Positions 11,443 through 22,436 are shown, counted from the first letter of the stretch. The stretch: 64,000 nucleotides of DNA from Bursaphelenchus xylophilus (GCA_904066235.2 CAJFCV020000005.1:2847501-2911500); one strand, 5' to 3'. Numbers and translations are program-made. Notes: generated by a model not told the origin, from the letters alone.

Positions 11443-12450
11443 AAAACACGGATTTTATGCCGAAAATTAGCTGCAAAAAGGACAGTAATTTTGATGGGGA
11501 TAAATGGGATTTTTTGAGGTCATAAACTTCATGTTCTTGGGTAATAGAGGATGACAAAAGGTTGAAGAGTCAATTTTGATAAGGTTTGGGGTAAATTAAA
11601 AATAGATTTTTTTCGCAAGCGAGGCTTTGCTAGGCTAGCACCCAGACTTTTTGTAGAGAAGTTATAATTTAACATGTGCTTTTCAAAGCTAAAATCTCAA
11701 AAATTTGAAATTTCTTGGACGTCTTCCGGACAAAAAAGCTCGATGGTTTCTAAACAGTGAGATCTAGGAGACTCTTATATACGATTTATAGGAAATTATG
11801 CTCTAAATTTAAACCAGCTTAAATTCAATTCAGTAAAAAAGACATCTGTTGTAAGACAATGACATCATATTCATTGACCATCTCAAAGTGAATTTGCAAA
11901 ATTTGAAGAGTTTCAAAAGTCGGGGGTACCCTCTTGTTCAGCTGCATAAATCTCAAGCTTTCCCAGCAAAGACGATTTAAAAAACCCCGAATTTCGAATA
12001 AAAATATATTGCAAATCAGCTAGCAACGAGGGTCAAACACTTGTTGGCACCCCATAAAAACTTATATTACATTCGTTTAATCGCAATCTCATAAAAATCT
12101 CGAAATCCTTTCAATCGAAAAACGGGCCAAGATTTATTTCCGCACAAAGTCAAATGGTTGGGAAAACGTCATCAAATCTCAACACAGTGTTGTGCAAAAG
12201 GCGATATGTTAGAGCTCGAAACAGTATGTTGACGACGTATTTTATTTCAAAGCGTCATCGGATCAATTGCGGATCATTTCACAGGTGCTTGTTGTTATGA
12301 AAGGGGGCCCTGATTAATCGGCCTTTCTACAAATAAACTCACTTCCGTTCATAAATTAGCGGGAAATTCAGAGGGGGAAAGGAGAATTAGTGTAGATTGG
12401 GGATTAGAAATTGATCAAAAAATGAGGGTAAAAATAGTGGAGTTTATTTT
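11443..12450. other. Intergenic, no gene seen
   Basis: AT-rich DNA with no supported exon, RNA gene or repeat that I can recognise. Confidence 0.4.
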
Positions 12451-12883
12451 ATCAGTCTGTCGGGAAAATAGTGAGCTTTGTCGCATCGGAAATTGCATCG
12501 CCGAAGAAAAAATGAATTGTGTCACTGAAAATCAAATTCATTTTTACTTCAGCGACAGGTTGGCGCAGCGAAATTGCATAGAGAAAAACACTTTTCGGCC
12601 ATAAATTTGCTAGTTTCGTGCGGAAAAAAATTAATTTTTTTGGTGGAGATATTTCCCTCTATGGTAGAAATAGGCATGAAACTTTTCGTGCCGAAATTCG
12701 GCAAAAAGTGTCACATTTTTGCCGACTTCCGAGCTAAAAATTTAGGTTGCTTCTGCAAAGCACGAGCTAGGATTTTCGCATATATTTTTGAAAAAAATAT
12801 TCTATATTTGTGCCAAGTTTCATCAAAACCCGAGCGTAGGACTCGGGGTACTTCCCCTGTTATTATTTTCCCGACAGACTGAA
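12451..12883. mobile_element. Family 3 MITE split by a family 2 MITE
   Basis: The left end ATCAGTCTGTCGGGAAAATA (12451) and the right end TTATTTTCCCGACAGACTGA (ending about 12883) belong to one family 3 copy. Between them, about 12576-12861, lies a family 2 copy ending CTCGGGGTACTTCCCCTG. The family 2 insertion is therefore younger. Confidence 0.8.
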
Positions 12884-14080
12884 ATTTGCTGACTTTATCG
12901 GAATTGGGTGATTGCTCAAAGTTTGACGCTTCAATTTTTATGAAACATGGGACAAATTGAGATAGGCATGGTCTAAAAAAGGCTCAACATTTTTAGCTCA
13001 CGCTTTGCAAAAAAAATCAAGATTTTTAGGTCGAAAGATAGCGAAAATAAAGTACTTTTTTGCGAGTTTTGCTATGAGAATTCGGAACTCATTTTCCACT
13101 TTGTTATGCCCAAAGATTTGTCCCATTTTTGCCAATGAATCTAGAGGAAAACCGGAAAAAAATTATGCGTTTTACAGAAGCGATTTATACCTCTAAAACT
13201 GTCTGTTATAAACAAGTTTTTGTTGTACAAAAATTTCTTTTACAAAGTGGATTTTATCGTTTTTCTAAGACTTCAAAAAGGAGTTCGAAGAACTCACGAA
13301 ACAGTCACGTTCTCATATTTTTTCGTTTTTCTAGACATCCCATTGTCGTTTCCGTGGACCGGCGAGTATGATTGATTCGCTAATCTTTGGGATTTTGTGT
13401 TTTCACGGTAGTCACGGACAGACGGATGTGAAATAGGCTGGGGAAAAACGTCTTGCCTTAGGCGATAAAGAGGTAAATCTACGTAAAGTTTAATAAACTC
13501 GTTTTGACAAGGCTCATAGACTATTTTAGCCCTAAAATACGATCAGCTTTACTTTTTTCCCCATATAATTTTTTTGAAATTCCCGTTAATCCCCTGAAAA
13601 TCCGATACGAAACGGATCAAAAGTTTGATTCGAAAGGTGAATATCCCAATCGCTTCGGATCCAAGGCCCCCTCTTTTCCCTCATAAATCCGAACACCGGG
13701 GGATTTGGACCAAAAGGAAACGCCGTTTTATACAAATTTATGGCCATTCAGCGCTAATTTTCGAGTCCAAACTTTGACATTTGTTAAACTGGACTTGAAA
13801 ACAATTAAAACTGATAAAACCCCGTATAACAAATTTCTGAAAAAGCGGTGTTATAGAGAGGTTTGCTAAGTGCCTACCAGCGAATCAAACAAAGAACCCA
13901 GCTGGCTAAAAATCGCACTTGATCTACGTAACATTCGGATGACCTTTTGGACAAACAAGTTTACGAGAGCTCTACGCACTGGGACACAAATAATCATTTA
14001 TCAAGGGCCAAAAACAAGGGTCCAATTCGAGATTTTAATCGATCAAACAGCTCAAAATTATATTTACAAAAGTCCGTTAT
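12884..14080. other. Intergenic, weak family 2 fragment only
   Basis: 12970-13100 retains faint family 2 blocks (TTTAGCTCACGCTTTGCA, GATTTTTAGGTCGAAAG). ORFs at 13504-13686 and 13870-14148 have no recognisable content, and the second runs into a MITE. Confidence 0.4.
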
Positions 14081-14290
14081 ACAGTGGCGGACCTGATCCA
14101 GTGGCAGAAAACGTACCATTTTGCATCCGGGAAGTATCAAAAATGTAGCAAAATACCTCCTTCTTCAAGTGAAAAAAACTCCGGTTTTGTGAGGGAAAGA
14201 GCGCGCGCTCCAAAAAAGGAGTTTTTTAGTTTGAGAGGGAGGCATTTTGCTACATTTTTTGATACTTCCCGGATGCAAAATAATACGTGT
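14081..14290. mobile_element. CAGTGGCGGACC-ended MITE (family 1)
   Basis: Begins TA-CAGTGGCGGACCTGATCC. The two arms pair over about 90 bases, including GCATCCGGGAAGTATCAAAA. The right tip is lost where it meets the next element. Ten copies lie in the window. Confidence 0.85.
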
Positions 14291-14304
14291 TACAGTTACA
14301 ATTT

Positions 14305-14756
14305 ACAGGGGAAGTACCCCAAGTGCGACGCTCAGATTTTGATGAAAGTTGGCACAAATTTAGAATATGTTTTTCTAAAATATATGCGATAATGCTAGCT
14401 CGCGCTTTGCGGAAACAACCGAGATTTTTAGATCGAAAGTTGGCGAAAATTTGACACTTTTTGCCGAATTTTGGCACGAAAAGTTTCATACCTATTTCTA
14501 CCGTGAAGAATAATGTTTCCACAAAAAAATCAAAATTTTCCGCGCGAAACTAGCGAAGTTATGGCCAAAAAGTGTTTTTCTCTCTGACCGCTCTCCACGT
14601 TTAGCGTAATCTCTCGGCGACAAAGATCGTTCAATATCTCGGCCGCGCCTGCAAAGCGCGAGCAAAAACTTTCAGGAATTTATATTTAGGTTATGCCCGA
14701 AGTGTGTGCAAAATCTAAAGGAAATCTGAGCGTCGCACTTGGGGTACTTCCCTTGT
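14305..14756. mobile_element. Family 2 MITE, complete reference copy
   Basis: A 452-bp element with inverted ends CAGGGGAAGTACCCCAAG and GGGGTACTTCCCTTG, flanked by TTA on both sides. The inner ends read GCGACGCTCAGATTTT and its complement. There is no ORF of note. This copy defines the family for the partial ones elsewhere. Confidence 0.85.
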
Positions 14757-15124
14757 TAGTTGACAACCTAATATATCCCTATTCTACATGTTTGATCGTC
14801 CCTTTCCCATCTCCAAGGATCACAGAATCGCGCCTCGACTAGCTCCCATTTCCGGAAGATGCTTAACCCGACCGTTGTAATCAAAACTATCCCACCTCTC
14901 CAACCACCACCCCGGGATGATCAAAAATATCTCAGCTGGATCGGGCCGAGATCCCGAGACCTCGATAAAAACACCCTCCTCTCTGCCGGAACTCCAAGCC
15001 GCCTGAGGGTGGGAAGCGGAGGTCAATGGAAGTCAGTTGTCTTGATTGGGCGCTAAATTAAAAAAAAAAAGATTGGAGATATCCGGAAAGACGCCCGCTT
15101 CGACAGACGCCTTTGTATTATTTG
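14757..15124. other. Region upstream of oig-4
   Basis: Contains a GC-richer stretch (14820-15040) with overlapping short ORFs on both strands that match nothing known. It is most likely promoter or 5' untranslated sequence of oig-4. Confidence 0.4.
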
Positions 15125-17361
15125 ATGGTCATGCGGATTGCTTTATTTGTGGCCCTGATTGTTTATTTTGCAGTATTTTGGGTGGACGGCAGAGGTGGAC
15201 GACGAGGGGGCAAAGGGAAGGGAAAAAGTAATCTGCAGTTCGCGCAGGTCGCAGAGTTCTCGTTGATCCAACAGGAGATTCTGGATAATCGGGTGAGTCT
15301 AGATGTAAACTTTGCAAGGAAAGTTTTTTGATATATCAGTCTGAATTTTTCGATGAAAAAATTTTTTATCAGTTTGTCGGGAAAATAATGAGCAATATGT
15401 CGAAGTAAAAAGCAATTTGATTTTGTCGCGACACAATTCATTTTCTTGGCGTTGATGCGATTTTCGATGCGACAGAGTGCTCATTATTTTCCCGACAGAC
15501 TGATAGGTAAACAAAAAAGTTTATAAAAGTCGATGCAATTTTATTTCTTTTATTAGTTTGATTATTTCCCAAAACTTTGGCTTGCTTTCGAGCTCGTTCT
15601 CATCATTCTTTGAGTGGGAAGTCTCCACAAATTTTTCTACAGGGTGGGGCATCTTTGTGGCCCGCTTTGAATTGGCTATAACTTCTTTAGTTTTTGGCCA
15701 AATGTTAAAATTCTTTTTTCCCCTGAATCCTCAGACATTCCCATTTTGTATGATACCAAATATGTTATACATAGGTACAAAAAGATTGGGCCCGGTTTTG
15801 TCCCCACCGCGGTTTTGTCCCCAAGACGGTTTTGTCCCCAGGACGTTTTTGTCCCCACTTTTTTCGAGCCTTTTTGTCCCCAGACCGGTTTTGTCCCCAG
15901 GACGGTTTTGTCCCCAAGACGTTTTTGTCCCCACTTTTTTTATTTTTTTGTCCCCACACCGGTTTTGTCCCCAGGACGTTTTTGTCCCCAAGCTGGATAG
16001 TACGATTAAAAGTTATGCACGCAGATGTTAATGCTGTTGGTTTGGTGCACAGTACTGCTCAAACAACATGTTCCTAGCACTTGGTACTGTATAGTACAAG
16101 GTGGTACTATATAGCACGAGGTAAAAATTAAGCCATAACGCGTGAATGACGTTGTTTTGGTATGCAGTACTGATCAGACGTTCATTTTGTACAAAAACCA
16201 ATTCGTGCTATATAGTACCATGCGCTAAAACACATTTTTGAGAAGTACTGGGCTTAAAACCCATAGCATTGACGTGTTATGGCTTTTTACCTCGTGCTAT
16301 ATAGTACCACCTTGTACTATACAGTACCAAGTGCTAAAACACATTTTTTGAGAAGTACTGGGCTTCAAACCAATAGCATTAACATCTGAGTGCATAATTT
16401 TTAATCGCTTGGGGACAAAAACGTCCTGGGGACAAAACCGTTGTGGGGACAAAAAAATAAAAAAAGTGGGGACAAAAACGTCTTGGGGACAAAACCGTCC
16501 TGGGGACAAAACCGTTGTGGGGACAAAAAAATAAAAAAAGTGGGGACAAAAACGTCTTGGGGACAAAACCGTCCTGGGGACAAAACCGGTCTGGGGACAA
16601 AAAGGCTCGAAAAAAGTGGGGACAAAAACGTCCTGGGGACAAAACCGTCTTGGGGACAAAACCGGGGTGGGGACAAAAACGTCCACTACGGTACAAAAAA
16701 CCCTGTACAAAAAGTAAAAAATTTTCATGCAAAAAAAGGTTATGGGCAAAAACCGTCTTTTGTCTGGGCGACTCTACTCGTTACGCGTGATCTCTACACA
16801 ACAATTTTTTTTAAAATTTTTCGGCTGCCGCCAAAAAGTGGTAGCTAAAAATTTTAAAAAATAACATGACGCTGATGCAGAACCGGGATAAAAAATTTGT
16901 ACAAAAATCAAGTTTTCCACACTAATAGACTTCCCTTTTTTGAAGTTTGTAGGGTCACTGTTTGACCATTTACAATCAACATTGAGGTATTATTATTCTG
17001 TTAATCAACCCTTTCCAGAGCGCCCAAATCATCACCGGCAGTCACTTCAGTCAACTGTATCGACTCGGCTATAAATTATTGTTGACCTGTCGAGCTCGCG
17101 GAGAGCCGAGGCCGATGATAAAGTGGTTCAAGGAGGGCGCTGAACTGCCTCCCAAGAGCAATACACATGTATGTTGCAAAAAAAAAACAAATAACTTTTA
17201 ATCGTTTGCAGTACTACGAAAAACCCATAGGAAAAGATGAGATCTGGAGCAAACTGGAGATTGATCCGGCGACGATGGGCGATCAAGGAGTGTATGCGTG
17301 CGTAGCGAATAATCAGCATGGCGTCATGGCGAAGAATTTCAAAGCTGAATATACATATTAA
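15125..17361 (+). CDS. oig-4: Secreted single-immunoglobulin-domain protein, OIG-4-like
   Basis: Three exons (15125-15292, 17019-17168 and 17212-17361) join in phase 0 to exactly 155 aa. The N-terminus is a signal peptide (hydrophobic residues 4-18 after MVMR), followed by a Gly/Arg/Lys-rich stretch and a single Ig domain. The domain cysteines are in LLTCRARG and YACVANN, and the core tryptophan is in IKWFKEG. The DPATMGDQGVYAC stretch is a classic I-set F-strand. In C. elegans OIG-4 is, as I recall, a 155-aa secreted muscle protein that helps cluster acetylcholine receptors with LEV-10. The identity rests on length, architecture and motif, not on a database search; another one-Ig protein is possible. 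A second ATG at 15131 is in frame. Intron 1 (1.7 kb) holds a MITE and a large foldback. Confidence 0.87.
15368..15504. mobile_element. Family 3 MITE in oig-4 intron 1
   Basis: Ends read TA-TCAGTTTGTCGGGAAAATA and TTATTTTCCCGACAGACTGA-TA, an intact 137-bp copy with TA on both sides. Confidence 0.85.
15785..16688. repeat. Foldback with 17-bp minisatellite arms (GGTTTTGTCCCCAAGAC) in oig-4 intron 1
   Basis: The left arm has 11 GTCCCCA units (15795-15995) and the right arm has 15 in reverse complement (16410-16680). The four extra units come from one 74-bp tandem duplication (16441-16514 and 16515-16588). Inside the arrays lie further inverted repeats (near 16085-16130 and 16288-16330) around a short centre. 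Because 17 bases shift the frame, three units make 51 bases, and all three frames translate to the same peptide cycle. That produces several stop-free ORFs that are not genes. Confidence 0.9.
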
Positions 17362-17399
17362 GAGTAAAAAAAACAAGATTTATTGTGCTATGTTTTGTT

Positions 17400-18285
17400 G
17401 GGAATTTCTGTAGATAGCTCCCAAAAGACTGACGTGAGGCCGAAGAGGCCCCTGATCGAAGAGGCCCCAAAAAACGAAGATGCCCTTCGACCGATGAGGT
17501 TTCCTTTTTTTAAAAATTCAAAGTGAAGGGTGACATGTTATACGATGAAGTTTTTTTTGCAAAAAAAAGGGTGTGACATGTTATACGATGAAAATGTTTT
17601 TCAAAATCATCTTTATTTCTCATATAGCTCCCAAAAGACTGAGGGCAAAGAGGCCCCCAAAATGAAAAGGCCCCTCAACCGAAGAGGTTTCCTTTTTAAA
17701 AAAGTCAAAATAAAGGGTGACATGTTATACGATGAAAATCTTTTTCAAAATCACCTTTATTTCTTACATATCTCCCAAAAGACCGAGGCCACAGAGGCCC
17801 CCAAAATGAAAAGGCCCCTCAACCGAAGAGGCTTCACTTTAAAAAAGTCAAAGTTAAGGGTGACATGTTATACGATGAAGTTTTTTTTGCAAAAAAAAGG
17901 GTGTGACATGTTATACGATGAAAATGTTTTTCAAAATCATCTTTATTTCTCATATAGCTCCCAAAAGACTGAGGGCAAAGAGGCCCCCAAAACGAAAAGG
18001 CCCCTCAACCGAAGAGGCTTCCTTTTTAAAAAAAGTCAAAGTTAAGGGTGACATGTTATACGATGAAAATGTTTTTCAAAATCATCTTTATTTCTCATAT
18101 AGCTCCCAAAAGACTGAGGCCAGAGTGGCCCCCAAAATGAAAAGGCCCCTCAACCGAAGAGGTTTCCTTTTTAAAAAAGTCAAAATAAAGGGTGACATGT
18201 TATACGATGAAATTTTTTTTGCAAAACAAACAGGAGTGTGACATGTTATACGATGAAATTTTTTTTCCAAAAATCATCTTTATTT
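17400..18285. repeat. Tandem repeat of about 145 bp between oig-4 and the next gene
   Basis: The marker TAGCTCCCAAAAGACTGAG (or a variant) recurs at about 17415, 17623, 17769, 17955 and 18100, giving intervals of 208, 146, 186 and 145 bases. The longer intervals contain an extra internal duplication of GTGACATGTTATACGATGAA. From the second unit on, each unit is preceded by CTTTATTTCT, the complement of an AATAAA-type 3' end, and the last of these overlaps the stop codon of the minus-strand gene at 18280. Confidence 0.9.
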
Positions 18286-18612
18286 CTTAACAACAATGTC
18301 ATGAATATTGATAACCGAATGCGAGCGTTGATGGCCCTTGTTGAACATGTTTTTCTTCAAGTCCACCGGAGCGCAAACCGAAGTGGGAATTGCCATTGCA
18401 GACGAGACCTTTTGTCGCACCATGTAGTTCATTTTGGCCTGCTCCAGCTCCTCCTTATTCAGGCCGTCTTCCGTGTAGACGGTGTCGAACCAGCATGGGA
18501 AGAAGTAGTCGCGCAGAATGTACAGATTAAATGCCAGCCAGGAGAGGAGACATGTCACGCCGAAGATGTAATAGAGCTGGGTGCGGTAGTCCTGGAGGAT
18601 GTAGAAGAGAAT
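18280..18612 (-). CDS. C-terminal exon of an unrecognised membrane protein
   Basis: A 110-codon exon begins after a CCCTCCAAG acceptor (18613-18614) in phase 0 and ends at a TAA that sits inside an AATAAA signal (18279-18284 on the plus strand as TTTATT). It encodes a hydrophobic segment (YYIFGVTCLLSWLAFNLYIL, about residues 13-32), then a Cys/aromatic patch, an acidic EDGLNKEELEQ helix and a basic tail. Codon use looks genuine. I could not find the upstream exons between 18613 and 24 kb, where repeats dominate. They may be distant, or this may be a detached duplicate. Confidence 0.55.
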   Translation of the reverse strand: MLFYILQDYRTQLYYIFGVTCLLSWLAFNLYILRDYFFPCWFDTVYTEDGLNKEELEQAKMNYMVRQKVSSAMAIPTSVCAPVDLKKNMFNKGHQRSHSVINIHDIVVKK

Positions 18613-18797
18613 CTTGGAGGGAAAAGAGAGAAGGAGGAGGTTGAAAAAATTCTAAACAAAAATTTTTACTGAAGATTTAAAGTAAATATGTAGAATAAGA
18701 AAAAAATCTTTTTTTAACACAATTCTTTTGGTAAGGAAAGTTTTGGAGGTACAAGCAGTTAACAAAAATATTACATCGCTTTTTACAGGTAAAGGCT

Positions 18798-19049
18798 ACA
18801 GTGGGTAACCTGATCCAGTGGCAAAAAACGTAGCATTTTGCATCCGGGAAGTATCAAAAATGTGGCAAAATGCTTCCCTCTCCAAGTGAAAAAACACCGA
18901 TTTCAAAAACTCTTTTTGCGAGAGAAAGGGTGCGCGCTTCAAAAAGCAGTTTTTTTTAGTTTGAGAGGGAGGCATTTTGCTACATTTTTTGATACTCCCC
19001 GGATGCAAAATGGTACGCTTTTTGCCGCTGGATCTGATCCGTCATTGTA
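18798..19049. mobile_element. Family 1 MITE
   Basis: Intact inverted ends (ACAGTGGGTAACCTGATCC at left, GGATCTGATCCGTCATTGTA at right) with the conserved GCATCCGGGAAGTATCAAAA arms. It directly abuts the next element. Confidence 0.8.
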
Positions 19050-19206
19050 TCAGTCTGTCGGAAAAATAACGGCGGATCGTCGCATCAAAATGCCTCGCCT
19101 CGCCGCTATCGCGCACCAAATCCCAAGCCGCGGCTTGCAGTCGCAAAGCGATGATGGGCGATTCCGAGGCGCGACGATCCGCCGTTTTTTCCCGACAGAC
19201 CGATAT
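19049..19206. mobile_element. Family 3 MITE, GC-rich subfamily
   Basis: Ends ATCAGTCTGTCGG and CCCGACAGACCGAT as in family 3, but the interior reads ACGGCGGATCGTCGC and pairs with GCGACGATCCGCCGT. Related copies are at 52444 and 52655. Confidence 0.8.
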
Positions 19207-19605
19207 GCGCTACGTATCAAATACATGTTAAATTTTCGACCCAAAAACAGCGATTTTTTCTCCGGAGCGCACGCTTAAATTGGTATCTTGACAAGCCTCC
19301 AACTTGTCTGTAATTCGCTAGCAACTTTAACCCACCATTGACAACAGTAACTGTCTAGTTTGATAGTAAAGAAAAGAAGTAGCCTATGGAAATAACAAAG
19401 AGATTTAGCGATTGCGAGAATTCGTCTGCAAAACAAAAATTTTTGGCTAGCCTCAAACGATTTTCCTACCAATCTAACCTGTTTTGCCAACTCGTTTACG
19501 GCTGACGATTGCAGCATTGAACTTTGAGAACTATTCAAAATGGATGCTCGATTATCGCCGCACTCGGTATTCGGAAAATGTAAGAAAAGATTTGCCCTTT
19601 TTTGA

Positions 19606-19715
19606 GAAGGAAAGTACTTCTATGGGCTATGGAGTTGCAGGTCGAGATACGTATATCAAAACAATCGCAAAGTTTTTATGATTCAGAAAATATGTGAAAA
19701 AATTAGCTGCGAAGT
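19606..19715. mobile_element. Half of a foldback with AAGGAAAGTACTTC end (family 4)
   Basis: Matches one arm of 38598-38904 (AAGGAAAGTACTTCTATGGG, then GATTCAGAA and TTAGCTGC). The second arm is missing. Confidence 0.7.
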
Positions 19716-19778
19716 TTTTTTATTATTTGCTTATAAAACAACTACGCTACACAAAGAAAGATATCTGCCATTACATTA

Positions 19779-20127
19779 CTCTGTCGGGAAAATAATAAGC
19801 ACGCTGTCGCAGCAAAAATCACATCGCAGCCGAGAAAATGAATGATGGTAAGGGACCTGATTCATTGGCAAAAAACGTGTAATTTTGCATCCGGGAATTA
19901 TAAAAAATGTGGCAAAATACCTCCCACTACAATAAAAAAACTCCGCTTTGAAATGCCCTTTGCCTCACAAAAAGATGGGGGCGCTTTTGAAATTGGAGTT
20001 TCATCACTTGGAGAGGGAGGTATTTCGCCGCATTTTTGATACTTCCCGGATCCAAAATGGTACGTTTTTTGCCAATGGATCAGGTCGGCCACTGTAGGTT
20101 GCGGGAAAAATTTTCCCGACAGACTGA
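19779..20127. mobile_element. Family 3 MITE split by a family 1 MITE
   Basis: The left end CTCTGTCGGGAAAATAATAAG and the right end TTTTCCCGACAGACTGA belong to one family 3 copy. The interior 19848-20096 is a complete family 1 copy (GGGACCTGATTCATTGGC to GGTCGGCCACTGTA). Family 1 inserted second. Confidence 0.8.
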
Positions 20128-21719
20128 AACATCAAAGAAGCAAATGGAAATAGTTGAGGGTGGAAAGGATACGTCTTCCTTTATGTTTAGAAGCCTTCTA
20201 AGATCTCCGAAAATTGCGTTGACGGAACCTTGTTTCCGTTTTCAAATAAAAGCCAAAGGGCATTCAGTGAGTTCTGTTTGACATTCGACAAACTCACTTA
20301 AAACTCTCATAAGAAGAACTCCAACAAATCGTGTTGAACGCATGTAAACAACTATTCAGTATAAACAAAGAGAATGCTTACGGGATTAGCACACGGAATA
20401 CCTTAGTGTGACAGACAAGAAGCTATAACTGTAGTCCTTTCTTCAAGCTCGACTTTTGGCATTTGCACTATCAACGAATAACAAGTGTCTTTATAGCCAA
20501 TGTTTGTTTATAAATTGGTCTTTTGTTTTCATTGTTTTACAGTAATCCTATAAGTTCATGTCCGCTTACAAAAATGATGACGGGAAAATAAAAAAATATG
20601 TAAAAAGAGTCGATAGGATCGTTAGAGTATACACTGAGCTTGTATAGTAATTTCATAAAGGCATCATCAAAAAAAACAGATTCGGTACAGTTCTTCAATG
20701 AGACTTTGCTGAGTCTGCCAAAGTCTCAATGAATATCTTGGCAAGGCAACATTTTATAATATTTATTTACAACGTTTCACAGAAGCTCTCAAATTTCTCT
20801 CAATGTTGGCAACTGAAGCGGCCTTTGATGACGTGAAGGTCTTGTCAAACATCTTGATCACAATGTTGCATACATACAGTGGTACCTTCGGGCGTTTCAC
20901 CAATAGACATGATGTCTCCACAATGGAGGTCCAGCCGGGCCGGAGCAATGTCTAGGCACCATGGGCGGACTAATTGTCAGTGTGAACTTTGAACTTTCAG
21001 TGGTGACAAAAGTGAATGAAACGGGCCGGGATTTTCGGACCGTCCAGAGAGCCATGTCTACAGTGTTGCATAAAATTATAACTGCAATTCAAAATTGCTG
21101 TAATTTTTTTTTTGATTGTCAATAGAAATGTGTCATATTTGGCACCAATATGCCTTGTTAGTGTCCTATAAATCTCGTGCTAAAAAAATATTTTGGGAGA
21201 TATTCCCCAATACTTTTTCTGATCATTAATATATCCCATGAAAGCTACATGCAACCAAAAATTTTCAGTTATGCAATCCTTGTTTGGGTCGAAACCACTT
21301 TTTCCGCTTTCATTCGGAGTAAATAAGATCAGTTTTGTTAAGAGTGGACCAGAAAACAAAGTTTGTCATGGTTTTTAGTCATCTCGAGAGAGGAGCAAAG
21401 TCGGGTTAGTGGCATCTCAACCGTAGATTTTTGAATATATCAAGGCGGAGACTTCTTATCCCCGGAATTGATGGAGTGAAGGTCATTACAAAGCAAATAT
21501 ATTTAACTTATGTCGCAAAATTATAAATACATATCGAATTTCTCAATTTCTAAGCCTAGAAAATCTCGGCAAGGCCCTCGTCAAGTCTCTGCAGGGGCAA
21601 AAAGTCTTCGCCGATTGTTCGAGAAGTCTCCGCCGACACTAGTTATCCCCTGACCCCAGTCCATTTTTCCCTCTCCCGTTTGCACTTTCATTGGCCCACA
21701 TTACCCCTAATTGAATATA
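20128..21719. other. Intergenic, one pseudogene fragment only
   Basis: Apart from the rpl-2 fragment at 20820-20945 and a short GGGCCGGG patch near 21020 resembling the tips of the hAT-like element at 61089, I see no gene or structured repeat. Confidence 0.4.
20820..20945 (-). pseudogene. Decayed fragment related to rpl-2
   Basis: On the minus strand, 42 bases (about 20871-20912) match the rpl-2 coding region near 29254-29295 with only five differences, all transitions, around the shared core TGCCCGAAGGTAC (here CGCCCGAAGGTAC). Weaker similarity continues on both sides with a probable internal deletion (upstream CTCCATTG is also shared). The frame no longer encodes RPL-2. A retrocopy or a gene fragment are both possible. 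Confidence 0.45.
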
Positions 21720-21938
21720 CAGAGTGGTCCAGCTAAGTTCGCGGATGTAAAATGCTTATAACTTTTTATAGGATTGTTCAATTTTTATGAGCAATAGCTC
21801 ATTTTATTCCTTAGTAGTTGCCATTTTGTTTAAAAAAAAGATCATTAAAAACGATCAATCCTACGTCGAGTTATGACCCTTCAAAGTCAAACATGCTTTT
21901 TCACGTAAATTTTTAAAAAATTTAATTTTCAAAAATTT

Positions 21939-22410
21939 TTGAATTGCGGTGTCACCGCTCGCTGTTACCGGGAAATGATGGTGAACAGAGCGATCCCAGC
22001 TATGCAAAATTGGCCCAATTTTGCCAGTCTTTGGTATTCTTCCATAATTTGGCGCCTCATTTGTTCATCCTGGCGAACTCGTTCCACCTCTTCTTCGATT
22101 ACGCGCTTCAATTCCACGTCTTTGGGCGCCAATCCCTGATGAAAATCCGCTGTTTTAAGAACCCCCAAATGGAGAAATCTAGCGGAGTTAGATCAGGTGA
22201 ACGCGGGGGCCAAGCAATTGGAGCTGGTTGCCGCGCAGATCCCCGGCCCATCCAACGACCTGGAAAAACCTGGTCAAGGAGTTGACGGACCGCTATAGCA
22301 AAATGAGGTGGCGCGCCGTCTTGTTGAAAAACAAGACTGGCAAAATTGGCTGGGATCGCTCTGTTCACCATCATTTCCCGGTACCAGCGAGCGGTGACAC
22401 CGCAATTCAA
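21939..22410 (-). pseudogene. Broken mariner-type transposase (DD41D-like)
   Basis: The minus-strand frame from 22410 shows QQDGAPPHFA, FPGRW and WPPRSPDLTPLDF: the second catalytic Asp (QQDG) and the third (TPLD). They are normally about 41 residues apart in this clade; here a small insertion lengthens the gap to about 46. After KQRIF the frame shifts, and the C-terminal part continues in another minus frame (VEERVRQDEQMRRQ region, 22130-21980). The first catalytic domain is missing. The left 90 bases (21940-22030) are an inverted duplicate of 22338-22410, a further rearrangement. It is dead as a transposase. Confidence 0.8.
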
Positions 22411-22436
22411 AAATTTTTGAAAATAAAATTTTTTTT

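Noticed and set aside
15785..16688. Regular short repeats resembling a CRISPR array
   Set aside because: Units are contiguous without unique spacers, occur in both orientations and lie in a nematode intron.
15558..16848. Several ORFs of 80-157 codons with a repeated FVP/LSP-rich peptide
   Set aside because: All arise from the 17-bp minisatellite, which reads the same in every frame; no splice or start signals.
17530..18045. 171-codon ORF with repeated peptide
   Set aside because: It is the translation of the 145-bp tandem repeat and carries the reverse of a gene 3' end.
19540..19578. Possible first exon (MDARLSPHSVFGK) after a GATTGCAG acceptor on the plus strand
   Set aside because: Signals are in order, but I found no downstream exon and a family 4 remnant follows at once.
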